A stretch of DNA of 64,000 bases from Bradyrhizobium erythrophlei (GCF_900129425.1 NZ_LT670817.1:4836001-4900000), one strand, 5' to 3'. Positions 1 through 9,034 are shown, counted from the first letter of the stretch. Numbers and translations are program-made. The notes: generated from the letters alone by a model not told the origin.

Positions 1-293
1 CGGGTTGAAGGCCCCAAGGCGGCAGGGCTCGCGAAAGAGAAACACAATGTCATTCACAATTGTCTTTTCAGCCGGAGCCGGCGAAATGTCAACACTCCTC
101 GCTCGGTCCTGCCTTCCCAGGGCGGCACACGTCCTCCTCGCTGATCCCCGCTAACCCTTCGCTAAGCTATTGAATCAGCGCCACTCCTTACGCTTCCACG
201 CGCCAGCTAGGAGCTCGTATTCCGACCGCGATAATCCATTGCAAACGTAATTGTGATGTACTAGCTAAATAGCGGCGATCGAGGAGCAAAGCT
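1..293. other. Intergenic DNA at the left edge
   Basis: I see no credible gene here. The only functional element I can point to is GAGGAG at 281-286, which serves as ribosome binding site for the TetR gene starting at 294. Confidence 0.5.
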
Positions 294-944
294 TTGGGCG
301 TGTCGAGAGAACAGGCCGCGGAAAACCGCCGCGCGATTGTTGCCGCTGCTGCGCGGCTATTCAGAGAACGCGGCGTGGAGGCCGTTGGGCTGAACGAACT
401 GATGAAGCACGCGGGCTTTACGCAAGGTGGCTTCTACAACCACTTCAAGTCGAAGGCCGCGCTGGTTGCCGAGGTGCTTGCTTCGGCAATCGCCGAGGGG
501 AATGCAGAATTCGTCAAATTCGCAAGGGCGCCCGTCGATGAGTCCACCACCGCTCTTCGGCGCTACATAAACTGGTATCTGTCGCAAGCCCATCGCGACG
601 ACATCGGCCACGGCTGCCCCGTCACCGGATTTGCTGGCGATGCTCCCCGCTTGGACGCCGGAGCACAGTCGCATTTCGCCGGCGGATTGGACGATCAGAT
701 AACGATCCTGGCTGGGCTGATCGCCGAGAGTGGATCTTTGGCTGCGGCAGGCGGGCGTAGGACGTTACGCGAACGGGCAATCAGCTTGCACTGCGAAATG
801 CTGGGTGCGCTAGTCCTTTCACGGTCTGTCGCACAGGCCGCGCCAGCGTTTTCGAACGAGATTTTGGAGAACGCCCGAGGAGATGTACTCGCGTCTCTCG
901 ATGCGCGCTTGAGCCAGGTTTCCAAGCCGCGAAAGAAACACTAG
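294..944 (+). CDS. TetR/AcrR family transcriptional regulator
   Basis: Predicted cytoplasmic repressor that binds DNA as a dimer and is released by a small ligand. The first 60 residues hold the helix-turn-helix, with the typical FTQGGFYNHFKSK signature at about 42-54; the rest is the helical ligand-binding domain. Its length of 216 residues is usual for the family. The TTG start was chosen because GAGGAG lies 8 nt upstream and the product begins just before helix 1. It converges tail to tail on the dehydrogenase at 967-1696, which is a plausible but unproven target. The ligand cannot be read from the sequence. Confidence 0.9.
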   Translation: MGVSREQAAENRRAIVAAAARLFRERGVEAVGLNELMKHAGFTQGGFYNHFKSKAALVAEVLASAIAEGNAEFVKFARAPVDESTTALRRYINWYLSQAHRDDIGHGCPVTGFAGDAPRLDAGAQSHFAGGLDDQITILAGLIAESGSLAAAGGRRTLRERAISLHCEMLGALVLSRSVAQAAPAFSNEILENARGDVLASLDARLSQVSKPRKKH

Positions 945-966
945 TCCGCAGCCGCTCTTCGGCCGA

Positions 967-1696
967 TCAAACCTGGCCTCGGCCGCCATCGACGAATAGT
1001 TCGATGCCCGTGACAAAGCTGGAATCGTCAGAGGCCAGAAATACTGCCGCCTTGGCGACTTCGTCCGGTTCTCCCATTCGTCCCATCGGAATGGTGGCCA
1101 GTAACCTCGCAATGGCCTCGGGGGGGCTGCCGATCTACCAGGGGCGTCCTGATCGGACCCGGACTGAGGACGTTCGACCGAATACGGCGGTCCTTCAGCT
1201 CCATCGTCCAGGTTCGCACCAGATTGCGAACCGCAGCCTTGGTCGCGCCGTAGGTGCCGAACGAGGGTGTGCCTTTGACGCTCGCGACGGAGCCGACGAG
1301 GATGATCGACGCTCCGTCATTCATCAGGGGCAGCGCCTTTTGCACCGTGAACAACGTGCCCTTCACGTTGAGGTCGAAAAGCTTGTCGAAATGCTCCTCG
1401 GTGAGGCTTGCCAGCGGAGCGAATTCGCCGATGCCGGCATTGGCGACCAGGATGTCGATATTTCCCTTCGCCTTGACGGTCTCGCAGAGTCGATCGAGGT
1501 CCTGCAGTTTGGAGACGTCTCCCCGAACTCCTGCAACGTTGCTGCCGATCGCCTTCACGGCCTCGTCGAGTTCCTTTTGGCGGCGGCCCGTTATGCAGAC
1601 ATAGGCGCCTTCGTCGACGAACCGCTTCGCTATGGCGAAGCCTATTCCCGTGGTGCCTCCGGTAACCACGGCCAACCTTCCCTCTAACTTGCCCAT
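967..1696 (-). pseudogene. SDR family NAD(P)-dependent oxidoreductase, interrupted by a frameshift
   Basis: Short-chain dehydrogenase with the cofactor motif TGGTTGIG (residues 12-19), VANAG, a catalytic Ser in LVGSVAS and the active-site YGATK. The reading frame breaks at a run of seven G on the plus strand (1120-1126). Before it the protein reads SPGPIRTPLVDRQPP. After it the normal SDR tail (MGRMGEPDEVAKA, then FLASDDSSFVTG and FVDGG) continues one frame over, to a stop at 967-969. Removing one base of the run gives an intact 242-residue protein, the family's usual size. Start ATG at 1696 has AAGGA upstream; an in-frame start at 1807 would add an atypical leader. This is either a real frameshift or a homopolymer error. 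Confidence 0.85.
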
Positions 1697-1850
1697 GACG
1701 TCAGTCCTTGTGCTGATGAATGGTGGCGTCGCAGCGCTCACATGCTGGATGGCTGACTGCTTTCTTCGGCTCTTGAAATGTTCGGATTTTGCCTGCGAAG
1801 CGCACAATGCCTCCGGCAGAGCCGTGCCGGTTCCCCAGGGATCAGCTACC

Positions 1851-1886
1851 TATTCCATTTCGTCGCAGAAGGCACAGATAGGAATA
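1851..1886. promoter_or_regulatory. Inverted repeat in the divergent SDR/LysR promoter region
   Basis: TATTCC at 1851-1856 and GGAATA at 1881-1886 form an inverted repeat 25 to 60 bases upstream of the LysR start. LysR-type regulators commonly bind interrupted dyads between themselves and a divergent target gene. That this pair is the operator is an inference from position only. Confidence 0.3.
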
Positions 1887-1910
1887 TGGCTTATTCTGGT
1901 GGAGCGCTAA

Positions 1911-2885
1911 ATGGACAGGCTCGCAGCATTGGAAATCTTCGTGCGCGTCGTCGATACCGGTTCGTTTTCGGCGGCCGCCCGGCATCAACGCATCGGACAG
2001 CCGGCGGTGTCGAAGGCTGTTGTCCAGCTGGAGAAGTGGCTGGGAGTTAGCCTGCTGATGCGTTCGACGCGCAGCGTGGTCCCGACCGAGGCCGGCCGGA
2101 TTTTTTATGAGCGTGCCAAGCGGACGATCGAGGAAGCCGATGAGGCCGTGGTGGCGGCGCGAGGGAGCGCGTCGGGCCTCTCGGGCAAGCTTCGCGTCTC
2201 GACATCGGTCTGCCTTGGACGACTCCATGTCATTCCTAACTTGCCGGCCTTCCTGGCCGAACACCCTGCCCTCGATATCGATCTTGTCCTCGACGACCGC
2301 AACGTCGATCTCGTCAACGAGGGCATCGATGTTGCGCTGCGCGTGGGGGCGATGCCGGATTCGAACATGACCGCGCGCCGGATCGCGGAAGGCCGCAGCA
2401 TCGTTGTGGCCACGCCGGCGTATCTTCAGCGCTGGGGAACCCCGATGTCCCCCAGCGATCTGAGCAGCCATCAGGCGATCATTTACACCCGGGGCAGCGG
2501 AGGCGAGTCCTGGAAGTTTCGAAAGGGCGCTGCGGAGGTGTCGGTGGTTCTTCAGGGGCGCTTGAAAGTGACCGCGTCGGAGGGCCTGCGGGAGGCGGTG
2601 AATTGCGGTATGGGTTTGGCGGTGTCCATGGAGTGGAATTTCTCGCCCGAGTTGAAATCCGGAAAGGTCGTCGCGGTTCTGGAGGACTGGGTCTTGCCGT
2701 CGACAAATCTGTCTGCGGTCTATCCGACCGGCCGCCTCGCCAGCACCAAGGCGCGCGCGTTCGTTTCGTTCGTCGAGGGGTTCATGGCACAGCCTGACTC
2801 GGTTTCGCCGCAGCGGGAGACCTATCGACACGAGAATGCTGATGCGAGGCGAAACGTGTCGCGGATATCGCATGGCCCGCGTTAG
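1911..2885 (+). CDS. LysR family transcriptional regulator
   Basis: LysR-type DNA-binding regulator. The winged helix-turn-helix occupies roughly residues 1-60 (MDRLAALEIFVRVVDTGSF, then AAARHQRIGQPAVSKAV), followed by a linker helix and the periplasmic-binding-protein-like effector domain (about 90-295). At 324 residues it is slightly long; the last 25 or so residues are not typical of the family. It is divergent from the frameshifted short-chain dehydrogenase, a classic LysR/target arrangement, so that gene is the likely target. The effector is unknown. Confidence 0.92.
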   Translation: MDRLAALEIFVRVVDTGSFSAAARHQRIGQPAVSKAVVQLEKWLGVSLLMRSTRSVVPTEAGRIFYERAKRTIEEADEAVVAARGSASGLSGKLRVSTSVCLGRLHVIPNLPAFLAEHPALDIDLVLDDRNVDLVNEGIDVALRVGAMPDSNMTARRIAEGRSIVVATPAYLQRWGTPMSPSDLSSHQAIIYTRGSGGESWKFRKGAAEVSVVLQGRLKVTASEGLREAVNCGMGLAVSMEWNFSPELKSGKVVAVLEDWVLPSTNLSAVYPTGRLASTKARAFVSFVEGFMAQPDSVSPQRETYRHENADARRNVSRISHGPR

Positions 2886-3199
2886 CTCCATCCGATTGCT
2901 GCCGGCCTGGATGCTTGTTCCGCTCATGGCACAAGACAGACCTTAGCGGCCTGACGATATCCATTATCGGAAAAGAGCGGACGTCGTCGTTGCCGGCGTC
3001 GAGGTCATCCGCCAAACAAAAAAGGATGGAGTTTCCCTCCTCACGCCGAGGAACCGGCGACCTTTCGGCAAATATTAACCGCCGACCGCTAGGTCGTAGT
3101 CATCGGTGGATTACCGCAACGGCCCCACGAGAAAGATTGCGTCAAGAAACCCATCGCCTCAACCCGGTGGATTCTTCGGGGGAAAAGGTCACGTCACCG

Positions 3200-3355
3200 A
3201 TGTCATTATCCTCAGCCAGGAATTACGCGCTTCGAGCCGGACGATCTCAGGACGCGAAGGAAGCCGCCGACCTTCTTGCGAAAGCGATCCTGGAATTAGC
3301 CGCATCGATCGAAGCGACCGATGCGAAGGTAAAGAAGATCAACAAATCAGGCTGA
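3200..3355 (+). CDS. Small conserved hypothetical protein (51 aa)
   Basis: Short ORF beginning MSLSSARNYALRAGRSQDAK and ending in a charged helix (AKVKKINKSG). The whole product looks like one amphipathic helical hairpin without signal peptide or membrane segment. It resembles small proteins of about 50 residues seen repeatedly in bradyrhizobia, but that is memory rather than a search. The frame is open further upstream to 2915; the ATG at 3200 was preferred because sequence before it looks non-coding. No strong ribosome binding site is visible. Function unknown. Confidence 0.5.
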   Translation: MSLSSARNYALRAGRSQDAKEAADLLAKAILELAASIEATDAKVKKINKSG

Positions 3356-3559
3356 CGATCGGATTTGCCGCAGTTAGCCGCGCGCTGGAGGGCTAACGAC
3401 GTCGGCCCGTCGGCGGTGGCGGGCTGGTGATTTGCCCCGTCGCGTCAAATTTTTTGTCTTCCGTTGAACCAGCGGATGGCGTCACCCAAAAAAAGATATA
3501 CGCCCGACGGGCTAGATTTGGTGTAGTCGGGCGCTGTCCAGCCCCTTTTTGAAAAAATA

Positions 3560-4055
3560 TTCTGATTTTCCGAAGACCCAAATCAGTTGTATGTCTGTTG
3601 CCGTCCCGTCCCACTCAGAGGGGCGGCTCGCGACGTCACGGACGCGGGGCGGGATGCGGTGGACGCGGCGGCGCGCTTGACGGGCGTGGCTTGCAGCGGA
3701 CGGCGAAGACGTGTGGTCCTGACACCCCGACGCTGGTGTCAAGTTGGCGGATTAATCCGCGTAACGACGGTGGCAAGAAAGCCGATCACCGGGGAGAGCA
3801 CGGTATAAGCCGTAAACCATTGCGTGCGGGAATGTCGGGTGATTTCCGATGGCTCGCTGTGAATACTCGTGTGCATACTTACTACCCATAGCGCACACGA
3901 GGCTGCGGGTGCATCGGGCGCCCGGCATTCCCCACGCCCTCTGATTGAGAGGGCGGAACGTTCTGGCAAAACTCGCGCGAAACGCGCGGCGAGATCGCGA
4001 AGGTGTGTCTGAAAATCACGACGCTTTCTGAAAATTGAAGCGGCATTACCGGTGG
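3560..4055. repeat. Dispersed non-coding repeat of Bradyrhizobium type
   Basis: About 500 bases without a credible gene. The stretch includes a short AT-rich part around 3545-3600, a GC-rich middle, and an end rich in inverted GCGCG/CGCGC blocks. It resembles a sequence I recall in many copies in bradyrhizobial genomes, where it often yields spurious ORFs. Only one copy lies in this window, so its repeat nature is established from memory, not from the data. Confidence 0.5.
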
Positions 4056-4103
4056 CGGAGTATGACGGCTCGGCGCGGGAAGGAGCGACGAAGGAATCCA
4101 GCA

Positions 4104-4210
4104 CCGTCATTCCGGGGCGATGCGAAGCATCGAACCCGGAATCTCGAGATTCCCCGATGTGCAATGGCACATCTGAGGTCTGGTGCTGGCGCACCATCCC
4201 GGAATGACGG
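4104..4210. repeat. REP-like palindromic element
   Basis: The element opens with CCGTCATTCCGGGGCGATGC and closes with CCCGGAATGACGG, so its ends are inverted copies of each other. Inside are smaller dyads (GATGCGAAGCATC, and CTCGAG within AATCTCGAGATT). This is the layout of extragenic palindromes common in rhizobial genomes. It lies downstream of the minus-strand eipB gene and may fold in its 3' mRNA. Confidence 0.65.
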
Positions 4211-4221
4211 TTGGGGACTAT

Positions 4222-4321
4222 GGATTGCTTCGCTGCGCTCGCAATGACGGTGGAGGTTTTGGATTGCTTCGCGGAGCCCGTCATAGCGCGCATTCGCGCG
4301 ACCCGTTGGCTCGCAACGACG
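4222..4321. repeat. Second REP-like family, two partial copies
   Basis: Two units start with the same GGATTGCTTCGC (4222 and 4261). The first ends in CGCTCGCAATGACGG. The second contains CGCGACCCGTTGGCTCGCAA, a sequence that reappears in inverted form at about 44734-44790. The repeated units and the distant copy support an interspersed palindromic element. Confidence 0.6.
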
Positions 4322-4345
4322 AACTCAGGGGACGGCTTAATGCCG

Positions 4346-5224
4346 TCACTTACACGGCTTGGAATCCTTGACGTCGAACTTGTCCATCGCGCCGGAGATG
4401 ACAAAGTCATTGTAGTCGAGCACCAGCGCCCGCGAGACGCCGTTCTCGAACAGTTCGAACGACATCGCGTAGACCGGCGTCTGCTCGCCGTCCCTGGGTT
4501 TGGCATCGCGGTCGTAATAGCTCACCGTCACCGGCCACCGCGTCAGCGATTTCATCAGGTCGTTGGCGGTAGAGGGGTCGGGCGTCGCGATGGTGCGATC
4601 GCCGGGGATAGGCTGCCCGATCACGGTCATTGTATTGTAGACTTTTTCGCCATTGTCCGACCCGTCATAAACCGTCAATTCCAGTATCGACTTGCCTTCC
4701 TTGGCCGCTGCGATGATGCGCTGGATCTGCTCGGTCGGAAAAACCGTAGCGCCGTCGAGCGTGAAGGTCTTGGCTTCCGGCTGCTTCAGTTTGACCGTGA
4801 TTTTATCGCCGGTCCGCTCCGCCACGCCGTCGACCGGATTGGAATCGGTGTCGTTCATTCGCGTATCGATCTTGAAACGATAGCTCTTGCCGGCGCCATC
4901 CTCCCAGGACGTCGAGCGCAGGTCGCTCAGCGTCACCTTGCCCTCGCCGCTGTCCAGCTCCGAGACCTGCCTGAATTCCGAAGTGTAGCCCTCGCAGGCA
5001 CTCCCCGAGAAATTATAGAGAATGCGCCCGCGCGCACTGCTGATCGCGTTGCCGCTACGCGACTTCATCAGGCTGAGGTCGTAAAGCGCCTGATGCGGGA
5101 GAAACGCGCTGCTTGCCGCGGCCTCCGCGCGCACGCCGGCAAGCCCCGAAAAAACAACGGCGGCGGCGGCCGTCAGCAGCAGCGCTCTGGCGTCACGAGG
5201 CGAATTCCGGAACGGGCGAGCCAT
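4346..5224 (-). CDS. eipB: Cell envelope integrity protein EipB (DUF1849)
   Basis: Periplasmic beta-spiral protein that in Brucella supports envelope integrity. The 292-residue product has an N-terminal signal sequence (ALLLTAAAAVVFSGLAG near 13-29, cleavage probably at AEAAA) and the family core: YDLSLMKSRSG, GRILYNFSGSACEGYT and TSWEDGAGKSYRF. The two conserved cysteines known to form a disulfide are both present, one in SACEGY and one in the C-terminal SKPCK. The ATG at 5224 is preferred over the longer frame because GAGGA lies 7 nt upstream. It is divergent from the RidA gene. Confidence 0.85.
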   Translation of the reverse strand: MARPFRNSPRDARALLLTAAAAVVFSGLAGVRAEAAASSAFLPHQALYDLSLMKSRSGNAISSARGRILYNFSGSACEGYTSEFRQVSELDSGEGKVTLSDLRSTSWEDGAGKSYRFKIDTRMNDTDSNPVDGVAERTGDKITVKLKQPEAKTFTLDGATVFPTEQIQRIIAAAKEGKSILELTVYDGSDNGEKVYNTMTVIGQPIPGDRTIATPDPSTANDLMKSLTRWPVTVSYYDRDAKPRDGEQTPVYAMSFELFENGVSRALVLDYNDFVISGAMDKFDVKDSKPCK

Positions 5225-5441
5225 ATGTTTTCCTCGAGGTGGATTCGTCACGTTATTCACCCTCCCATTGCGCCGCAACTAGGGCCACTTCACGAAAAAG
5301 TACGAATCCGGGCCGCACGGCCATGTTTTTCGGCATTTCGCTACCGACCCGTGCTCGCTTGCATGTGACGGCGCGATGCGCGAAATAAGGCGGCCCGATC
5401 GAACATATATCGGGTACTGATCAATCAAACGGGGACGACAG

Positions 5442-5909
5442 ATGGCGGGTACGGTCGAGCAGAAACTGGCGGCGCAGGGCGTGACTTTGCATGAGCCGCC
5501 GAACCCGGTGGCGAATTACGTCGGTTTCGTGCGCAGCGGAAATCTGCTGTTCATCTCCGGGCAGGTTTGCGTCGACCCGCAGGGCAAGCTGATCGCCAAG
5601 GGCAAGCTCGGCGCCGGCGTCACGATCGAGCAAGGCAACGCCGCGGCGCGCGGTTGCGCCATCAACCTGCTGGCGCAGATCAAGGCCGCGGTGGGCGACC
5701 TCGACAAGGTGGTTCGCGTGGTCCGGCTCGGTGGCTTCGTCAATTCCGCGCCCGATTTTCTTGACGGGCCAAAGGTGCTCAACGGCGCATCCGACCTGAT
5801 GGTCGCCGCCTTCGGCGACAAGGGCCGCCACGCCCGCACCACCGTCGGTGTCGCCTCGCTTCCCGCCGACGCCGCGGTCGAGGTCGAAGGCGTATTCGAG
5901 GTTTCCTAG
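5442..5909 (+). CDS. RidA family protein (YjgF/YER057c-like)
   Basis: Small trimeric-fold protein of the RidA superfamily, whose best-known members hydrolyse reactive enamine/imine intermediates from PLP enzymes. The 155-residue product carries YVGFVRSGNLLFISGQVC near the N-terminus and FGDKGRHARTTVGVASLP near the C-terminus, the positions of the family's conserved Gly and Arg. It belongs to the longer subgroup (about 150 residues) rather than classical 128-residue RidA, so the exact substrate is open. A GDPD gene starts 13 nt after its stop, probably in one operon. Confidence 0.88.
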   Translation: MAGTVEQKLAAQGVTLHEPPNPVANYVGFVRSGNLLFISGQVCVDPQGKLIAKGKLGAGVTIEQGNAAARGCAINLLAQIKAAVGDLDKVVRVVRLGGFVNSAPDFLDGPKVLNGASDLMVAAFGDKGRHARTTVGVASLPADAAVEVEGVFEVS

Positions 5910-5922
5910 CCGGAGCCGCCGC

Positions 5923-6675
5923 GTGCGCGCGCCTGACTGGCTGACGGCGAGGCCGGTGGCCCATCGCGGTCTGCACGACCGCGCGCGCGGCATCGTTGAA
6001 AACATGCCGGCCGCGGCTCAAGCCGCGGTCGACGGCAATTTTGCGATCGAATGCGATATCCAGCTTACCGCCGATGGCGAGGCGATGGTGCATCACGACG
6101 ATGCGCTCGGCCGTCTGACGGAAGGCAGCGGGCCATTGCTCGGCAAGACCGCGGCGGAACTCAAGGCCGTCTCGTTCAAGGACACGCCGGAGCGGATGAT
6201 GTCGCTTGGCGATCTCTGCGCGCTGGTTGGAGGCCGCGTACCGCTGGTGATCGAGCTGAAGAGCCATTTCGATGGCGACCGCAGACTGGTCAGGCGGATG
6301 GCGGAAGTACTCGCCGCCTATTCCGGACCTGCGGCCGCCATGTCGTTCGACCCGGAGCAAGTGCTGGCGTTGCGCGAACTGATGCCAAGACTTCCTCGTG
6401 GAATCACCGCCGAACGCACCTATGAGGAAGCCGACTGGCCCGACGCTTCGCCCGAGCAGCGCCGGGGCATGCTCCATCTCGGCCACGCGTTCCGCACCCG
6501 GCCGCATTTCGTCGCCTATTGGGTGGAGGATCTGCCCGCCCCTGCCCCCTGGATCGCGCGCCACATTTTCGGCTTGCCGCTGTTGACCTGGACGGTGAGG
6601 ACAACGGAGCAGCGAGAACGCGCCACCCGATATGCTGATCAGATGATCTTTGAAGGCTTTCGGCCGGGAACCTGA
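5923..6675 (+). CDS. Glycerophosphodiester phosphodiesterase family protein
   Basis: GDPD-type TIM-barrel enzyme that would hydrolyse glycerophosphodiesters to glycerol-3-phosphate and an alcohol. Diagnostic parts are VAHRGLHD (catalytic His), IECDIQLTADGEAMVHHDD (metal-binding Glu/Asp and second His) and VPLVIELKS. There is no signal peptide, so it should be cytoplasmic. The GTG start at 5923 was chosen because GGAG lies at 5912-5915, directly after the RidA stop; a longer in-frame start at 5848 would overlap ridA. 250 residues is normal. Confidence 0.88.
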   Translation: MRAPDWLTARPVAHRGLHDRARGIVENMPAAAQAAVDGNFAIECDIQLTADGEAMVHHDDALGRLTEGSGPLLGKTAAELKAVSFKDTPERMMSLGDLCALVGGRVPLVIELKSHFDGDRRLVRRMAEVLAAYSGPAAAMSFDPEQVLALRELMPRLPRGITAERTYEEADWPDASPEQRRGMLHLGHAFRTRPHFVAYWVEDLPAPAPWIARHIFGLPLLTWTVRTTEQRERATRYADQMIFEGFRPGT

Positions 6676-6774
6676 TACGCGCTCCACGCTCTTGAAAGCA
6701 TCGCCGCAATGCACGATCTTTGGCCGGTCACCATGCGCGGTGGCTGATGAAGGCGTGACCGGTCCTGAGAGTCG

Positions 6775-8025
6775 ATGGATTCATCCGAAATAACCCTCGA
6801 AGCGGTGTCGTCTGTCAGCCAGATCCCGGCCAAGGATTGGGACGCCTGCGCCAACCCCCCGCCCGATCCGGATAGCCTCGATCTCCTGGACACGCTGGCT
6901 TCATCCAGCCCCGCAGCCGATTCCTGTGCCGGCTCAACACCCAGGTATAACCCCTTCGTTTCGCATGCATTTTTTTCAGCGCTGGAACAGTCCGGATCGG
7001 CCTGCGCGCGGACCGGCTGGGGCCCGCGGCACCTCGTGGCCCGGCTCGACGGCGACATCGCCGGTATGGTGCCGTGCTATCTGAAATCGCACTCGCAGGG
7101 CGAATACGTGTTCGACCGCGGCTGGGCCGATGCCTATGAACGCGCCGGCGGCCGCTATTATCCGAAACTGCAGGCCTCGGTTCCCTTCACCCCCGCGACC
7201 GGGCCGCGCCTTTTGATTGCCAATGGCGTCGACAGGGAACGCATTGCGGACGCGCTCGCGAGCGGGTTGATGGCGCTGTGTGATGCCACCAACGCCTCCT
7301 CCGCTCACGTCACCTTTGCGCGCGAAGCCGAGTGGAAATTCCTCGCGGCGCAAGGCTTCCTGCAGCGGACCGATCAGCAGTTCCACTGGCACAACGAGGG
7401 TTACGGCAGTTTTGAGGATTTTCTCGGCTCGCTCAATTCGCGCCACCGCAAGGCGATCAAGCGCGAGCGGCGCGATGCGCTGGCCAACGGCATCACCATT
7501 CACGCCCTCAGCGGCCGCGACATCACCGAAGATGCGTGGGACGCGTTCTTTGCTTTCTACATGGAAACCGGTTCGCGGAAATGGGGCCGGCCCTACCTCA
7601 CCCGCTCATTCTTTTCGCTGGTCGGCGAGAGCATGGCTGACGACGTGCTACTGGTCATGGCGAGGCGCAACAACCGCTGGATCGCCGGCGCCATCAATTT
7701 CATTGGATCCGAGACCTTGTTCGGCCGCAACTGGGGCGCGATCGAGCATCACCCGTTCCTGCATTTCGAGGTCTGCTATTATCAGGCGATCGATTTTGCC
7801 ATACGACGGGGCTTGAAAACCGTCGAGGCCGGCGCGCAAGGCGAACACAAGATCGCGCGCGGCTACTTGCCGCAAACCACCTATTCCGCGCACTACATCG
7901 CCGACCCCGGTCTGCGCCGCGCGATCGCGGATTATCTTCGGCGCGAACGCGCCTATGTGGCCGAAGCAGCGCGCGAACTGACCGAGGCCGGGCCGTTCCG
8001 TAAATCGGCCGACGAGCCGTCCTGA
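6775..8025 (+). CDS. GNAT/FemAB-like acyltransferase family protein (COG3146 type)
   Basis: 416-residue protein of the group often labelled peptidogalycan biosynthesis or GNAT family. Typical parts are NPFVSHAFFSALEQSGSA near residue 60, a central charged stretch (LNSRHRKAIKRERRDA), WGRPYLTRSFF, and a C-terminal core with GRNWGAIEHHPFLHFEVCYY and EAGAQGEHKIARGY. The fold is a tandem acetyltransferase. The real substrate is not established, and the peptidoglycan link rests on similarity to FemAB. The HIT gene follows 26 nt later, so the pair may be cotranscribed. Confidence 0.8.
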   Translation: MDSSEITLEAVSSVSQIPAKDWDACANPPPDPDSLDLLDTLASSSPAADSCAGSTPRYNPFVSHAFFSALEQSGSACARTGWGPRHLVARLDGDIAGMVPCYLKSHSQGEYVFDRGWADAYERAGGRYYPKLQASVPFTPATGPRLLIANGVDRERIADALASGLMALCDATNASSAHVTFAREAEWKFLAAQGFLQRTDQQFHWHNEGYGSFEDFLGSLNSRHRKAIKRERRDALANGITIHALSGRDITEDAWDAFFAFYMETGSRKWGRPYLTRSFFSLVGESMADDVLLVMARRNNRWIAGAINFIGSETLFGRNWGAIEHHPFLHFEVCYYQAIDFAIRRGLKTVEAGAQGEHKIARGYLPQTTYSAHYIADPGLRRAIADYLRRERAYVAEAARELTEAGPFRKSADEPS

Positions 8026-8051
8026 AATAAAACTGGATTCTGGGAGACGCC

Positions 8052-8480
8052 ATGCCCGCTTATGACCCGCAAAATCCCTTCGCGAAAATCCTGCGCGGGG
8101 AATTTCCCTGCTACAAGGTGTATGAGGACGACCATGTGCTGGCGTTTCTCGATATCATGCCGCGCTGTCCCGGCCATACCCTCGTGATCCCGAAGGCCCC
8201 TGCCCGCAACATCCTCGACATTTCATCTGATGATTTCGCCCATGTTGCGCGCGTCGCCCACAAGATCGCGCGCGCCGCGATCACCGCCTTCAAGGCCGAC
8301 GGCATAACGCTGCAGCAATTCAACGAACCCGCCGGCGGACAGGTGGTGTTTCACCTGCACATGCACGTGATGCCCCGTCACGACGGTGTCGCGCTGTTGC
8401 CGCCGGCGAGCCGCAAGGAAGACGGCAAGGTGCTGGAAGCGAATGCGGCCAAGCTGGCGGCGGCGTTAGAGGGGGCCTGA
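8052..8480 (+). CDS. HIT family protein
   Basis: Histidine-triad nucleotide-binding hydrolase of 142 residues. The triad HLHMHVMPRHDG is near residue 100, preceded by the usual NPFAKILRGEFPCYKVYEDD N-terminus and PGHTLVIPK. Such proteins hydrolyse aminoacyl or phosphoramidate adenylates; the physiological substrate here is unknown. It follows the acyltransferase gene closely and converges on trmO. Confidence 0.9.
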   Translation: MPAYDPQNPFAKILRGEFPCYKVYEDDHVLAFLDIMPRCPGHTLVIPKAPARNILDISSDDFAHVARVAHKIARAAITAFKADGITLQQFNEPAGGQVVFHLHMHVMPRHDGVALLPPASRKEDGKVLEANAAKLAAALEGA

Positions 8481-8512
8481 TTCCAACTGCCGTCATTTCG
8501 GGGCGAGACCTT

Positions 8513-9007
8513 TCACTCCGTCTCGAAATCGCCCTTTTGCGGCGGCGCGAGCGGGCTGAATTCGCAGCGGTCGGGCTTGATGTCCAATAGCGGCGTCTCG
8601 TCGAGGCAATCGAGACCGCGCACCAGCACCGTCGAGCCCTCGACGCCGACCAGTTTGACAATCGAGGTGCCGATCGGGTTCGGCCGCACCGGCGAACGCA
8701 ACGAAAATGTGCCACGGGTCGATTTGTTGTTCTTCGGGCTCTGCAGCACGAGATCGCGGCGCGACAGATGCAGCCAGTAGATCACTTCGAGATTGCTGTA
8801 GAAATCGACGCCCTTGATCGCCGGCAGCCACGGCTCGAAGATCTCGAGCCGACAGACCGGTCCGTCATGGCGTCCCTGTCGCGGGGCGTCGAGACGCGAG
8901 GTCCAGGGCGTGCGGATGCGGCCGATGAAGACCAGACCGGCGTCGCGCGGCGGCGGCATCTCGACGGCCAGTTCGCCTTCGCGGATTTCACTTTCTCGAA
9001 CCATCAC
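8513..9007 (-). CDS. trmO: tRNA (N6-threonylcarbamoyladenosine(37)-N6)-methyltransferase TrmO
   Basis: SAM-dependent enzyme that methylates t6A37 in some tRNAs (TsaA/YaeB/VirR family). The 164-residue product has the hallmark VRPNPIGTSIVKL and GLDCLDETPLLDIKP, and an opening GRIRTPW. It is shorter than E. coli TrmO because it lacks the C-terminal extension, as in many alphaproteobacteria. It stands alone, converging with the HIT gene; azlD on the same strand starts further right. Confidence 0.85.
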   Translation of the reverse strand: MMVRESEIREGELAVEMPPPRDAGLVFIGRIRTPWTSRLDAPRQGRHDGPVCRLEIFEPWLPAIKGVDFYSNLEVIYWLHLSRRDLVLQSPKNNKSTRGTFSLRSPVRPNPIGTSIVKLVGVEGSTVLVRGLDCLDETPLLDIKPDRCEFSPLAPPQKGDFETE

Positions 9008-9034
9008 TGCCTCGTATCACGCCATCTGAGCTAA

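Noticed and set aside
1842..2927. 361-codon minus-strand ORF opposite the LysR gene
   Set aside because: Arg/His/Gly-rich shadow of a GC-rich gene; the LysR protein on the other strand is unambiguous.
3393..3891. Several ORFs of 70-100 codons in the region between the small ORF at 3200 and eipB
   Set aside because: They lie in a dispersed non-coding repeat and have no protein-like pattern.
3739..4506. 255-codon minus-strand ORF over the repeat region
   Set aside because: It spans three unrelated repeat elements and the end of eipB in the wrong frame; Arg/Ser-rich noise.
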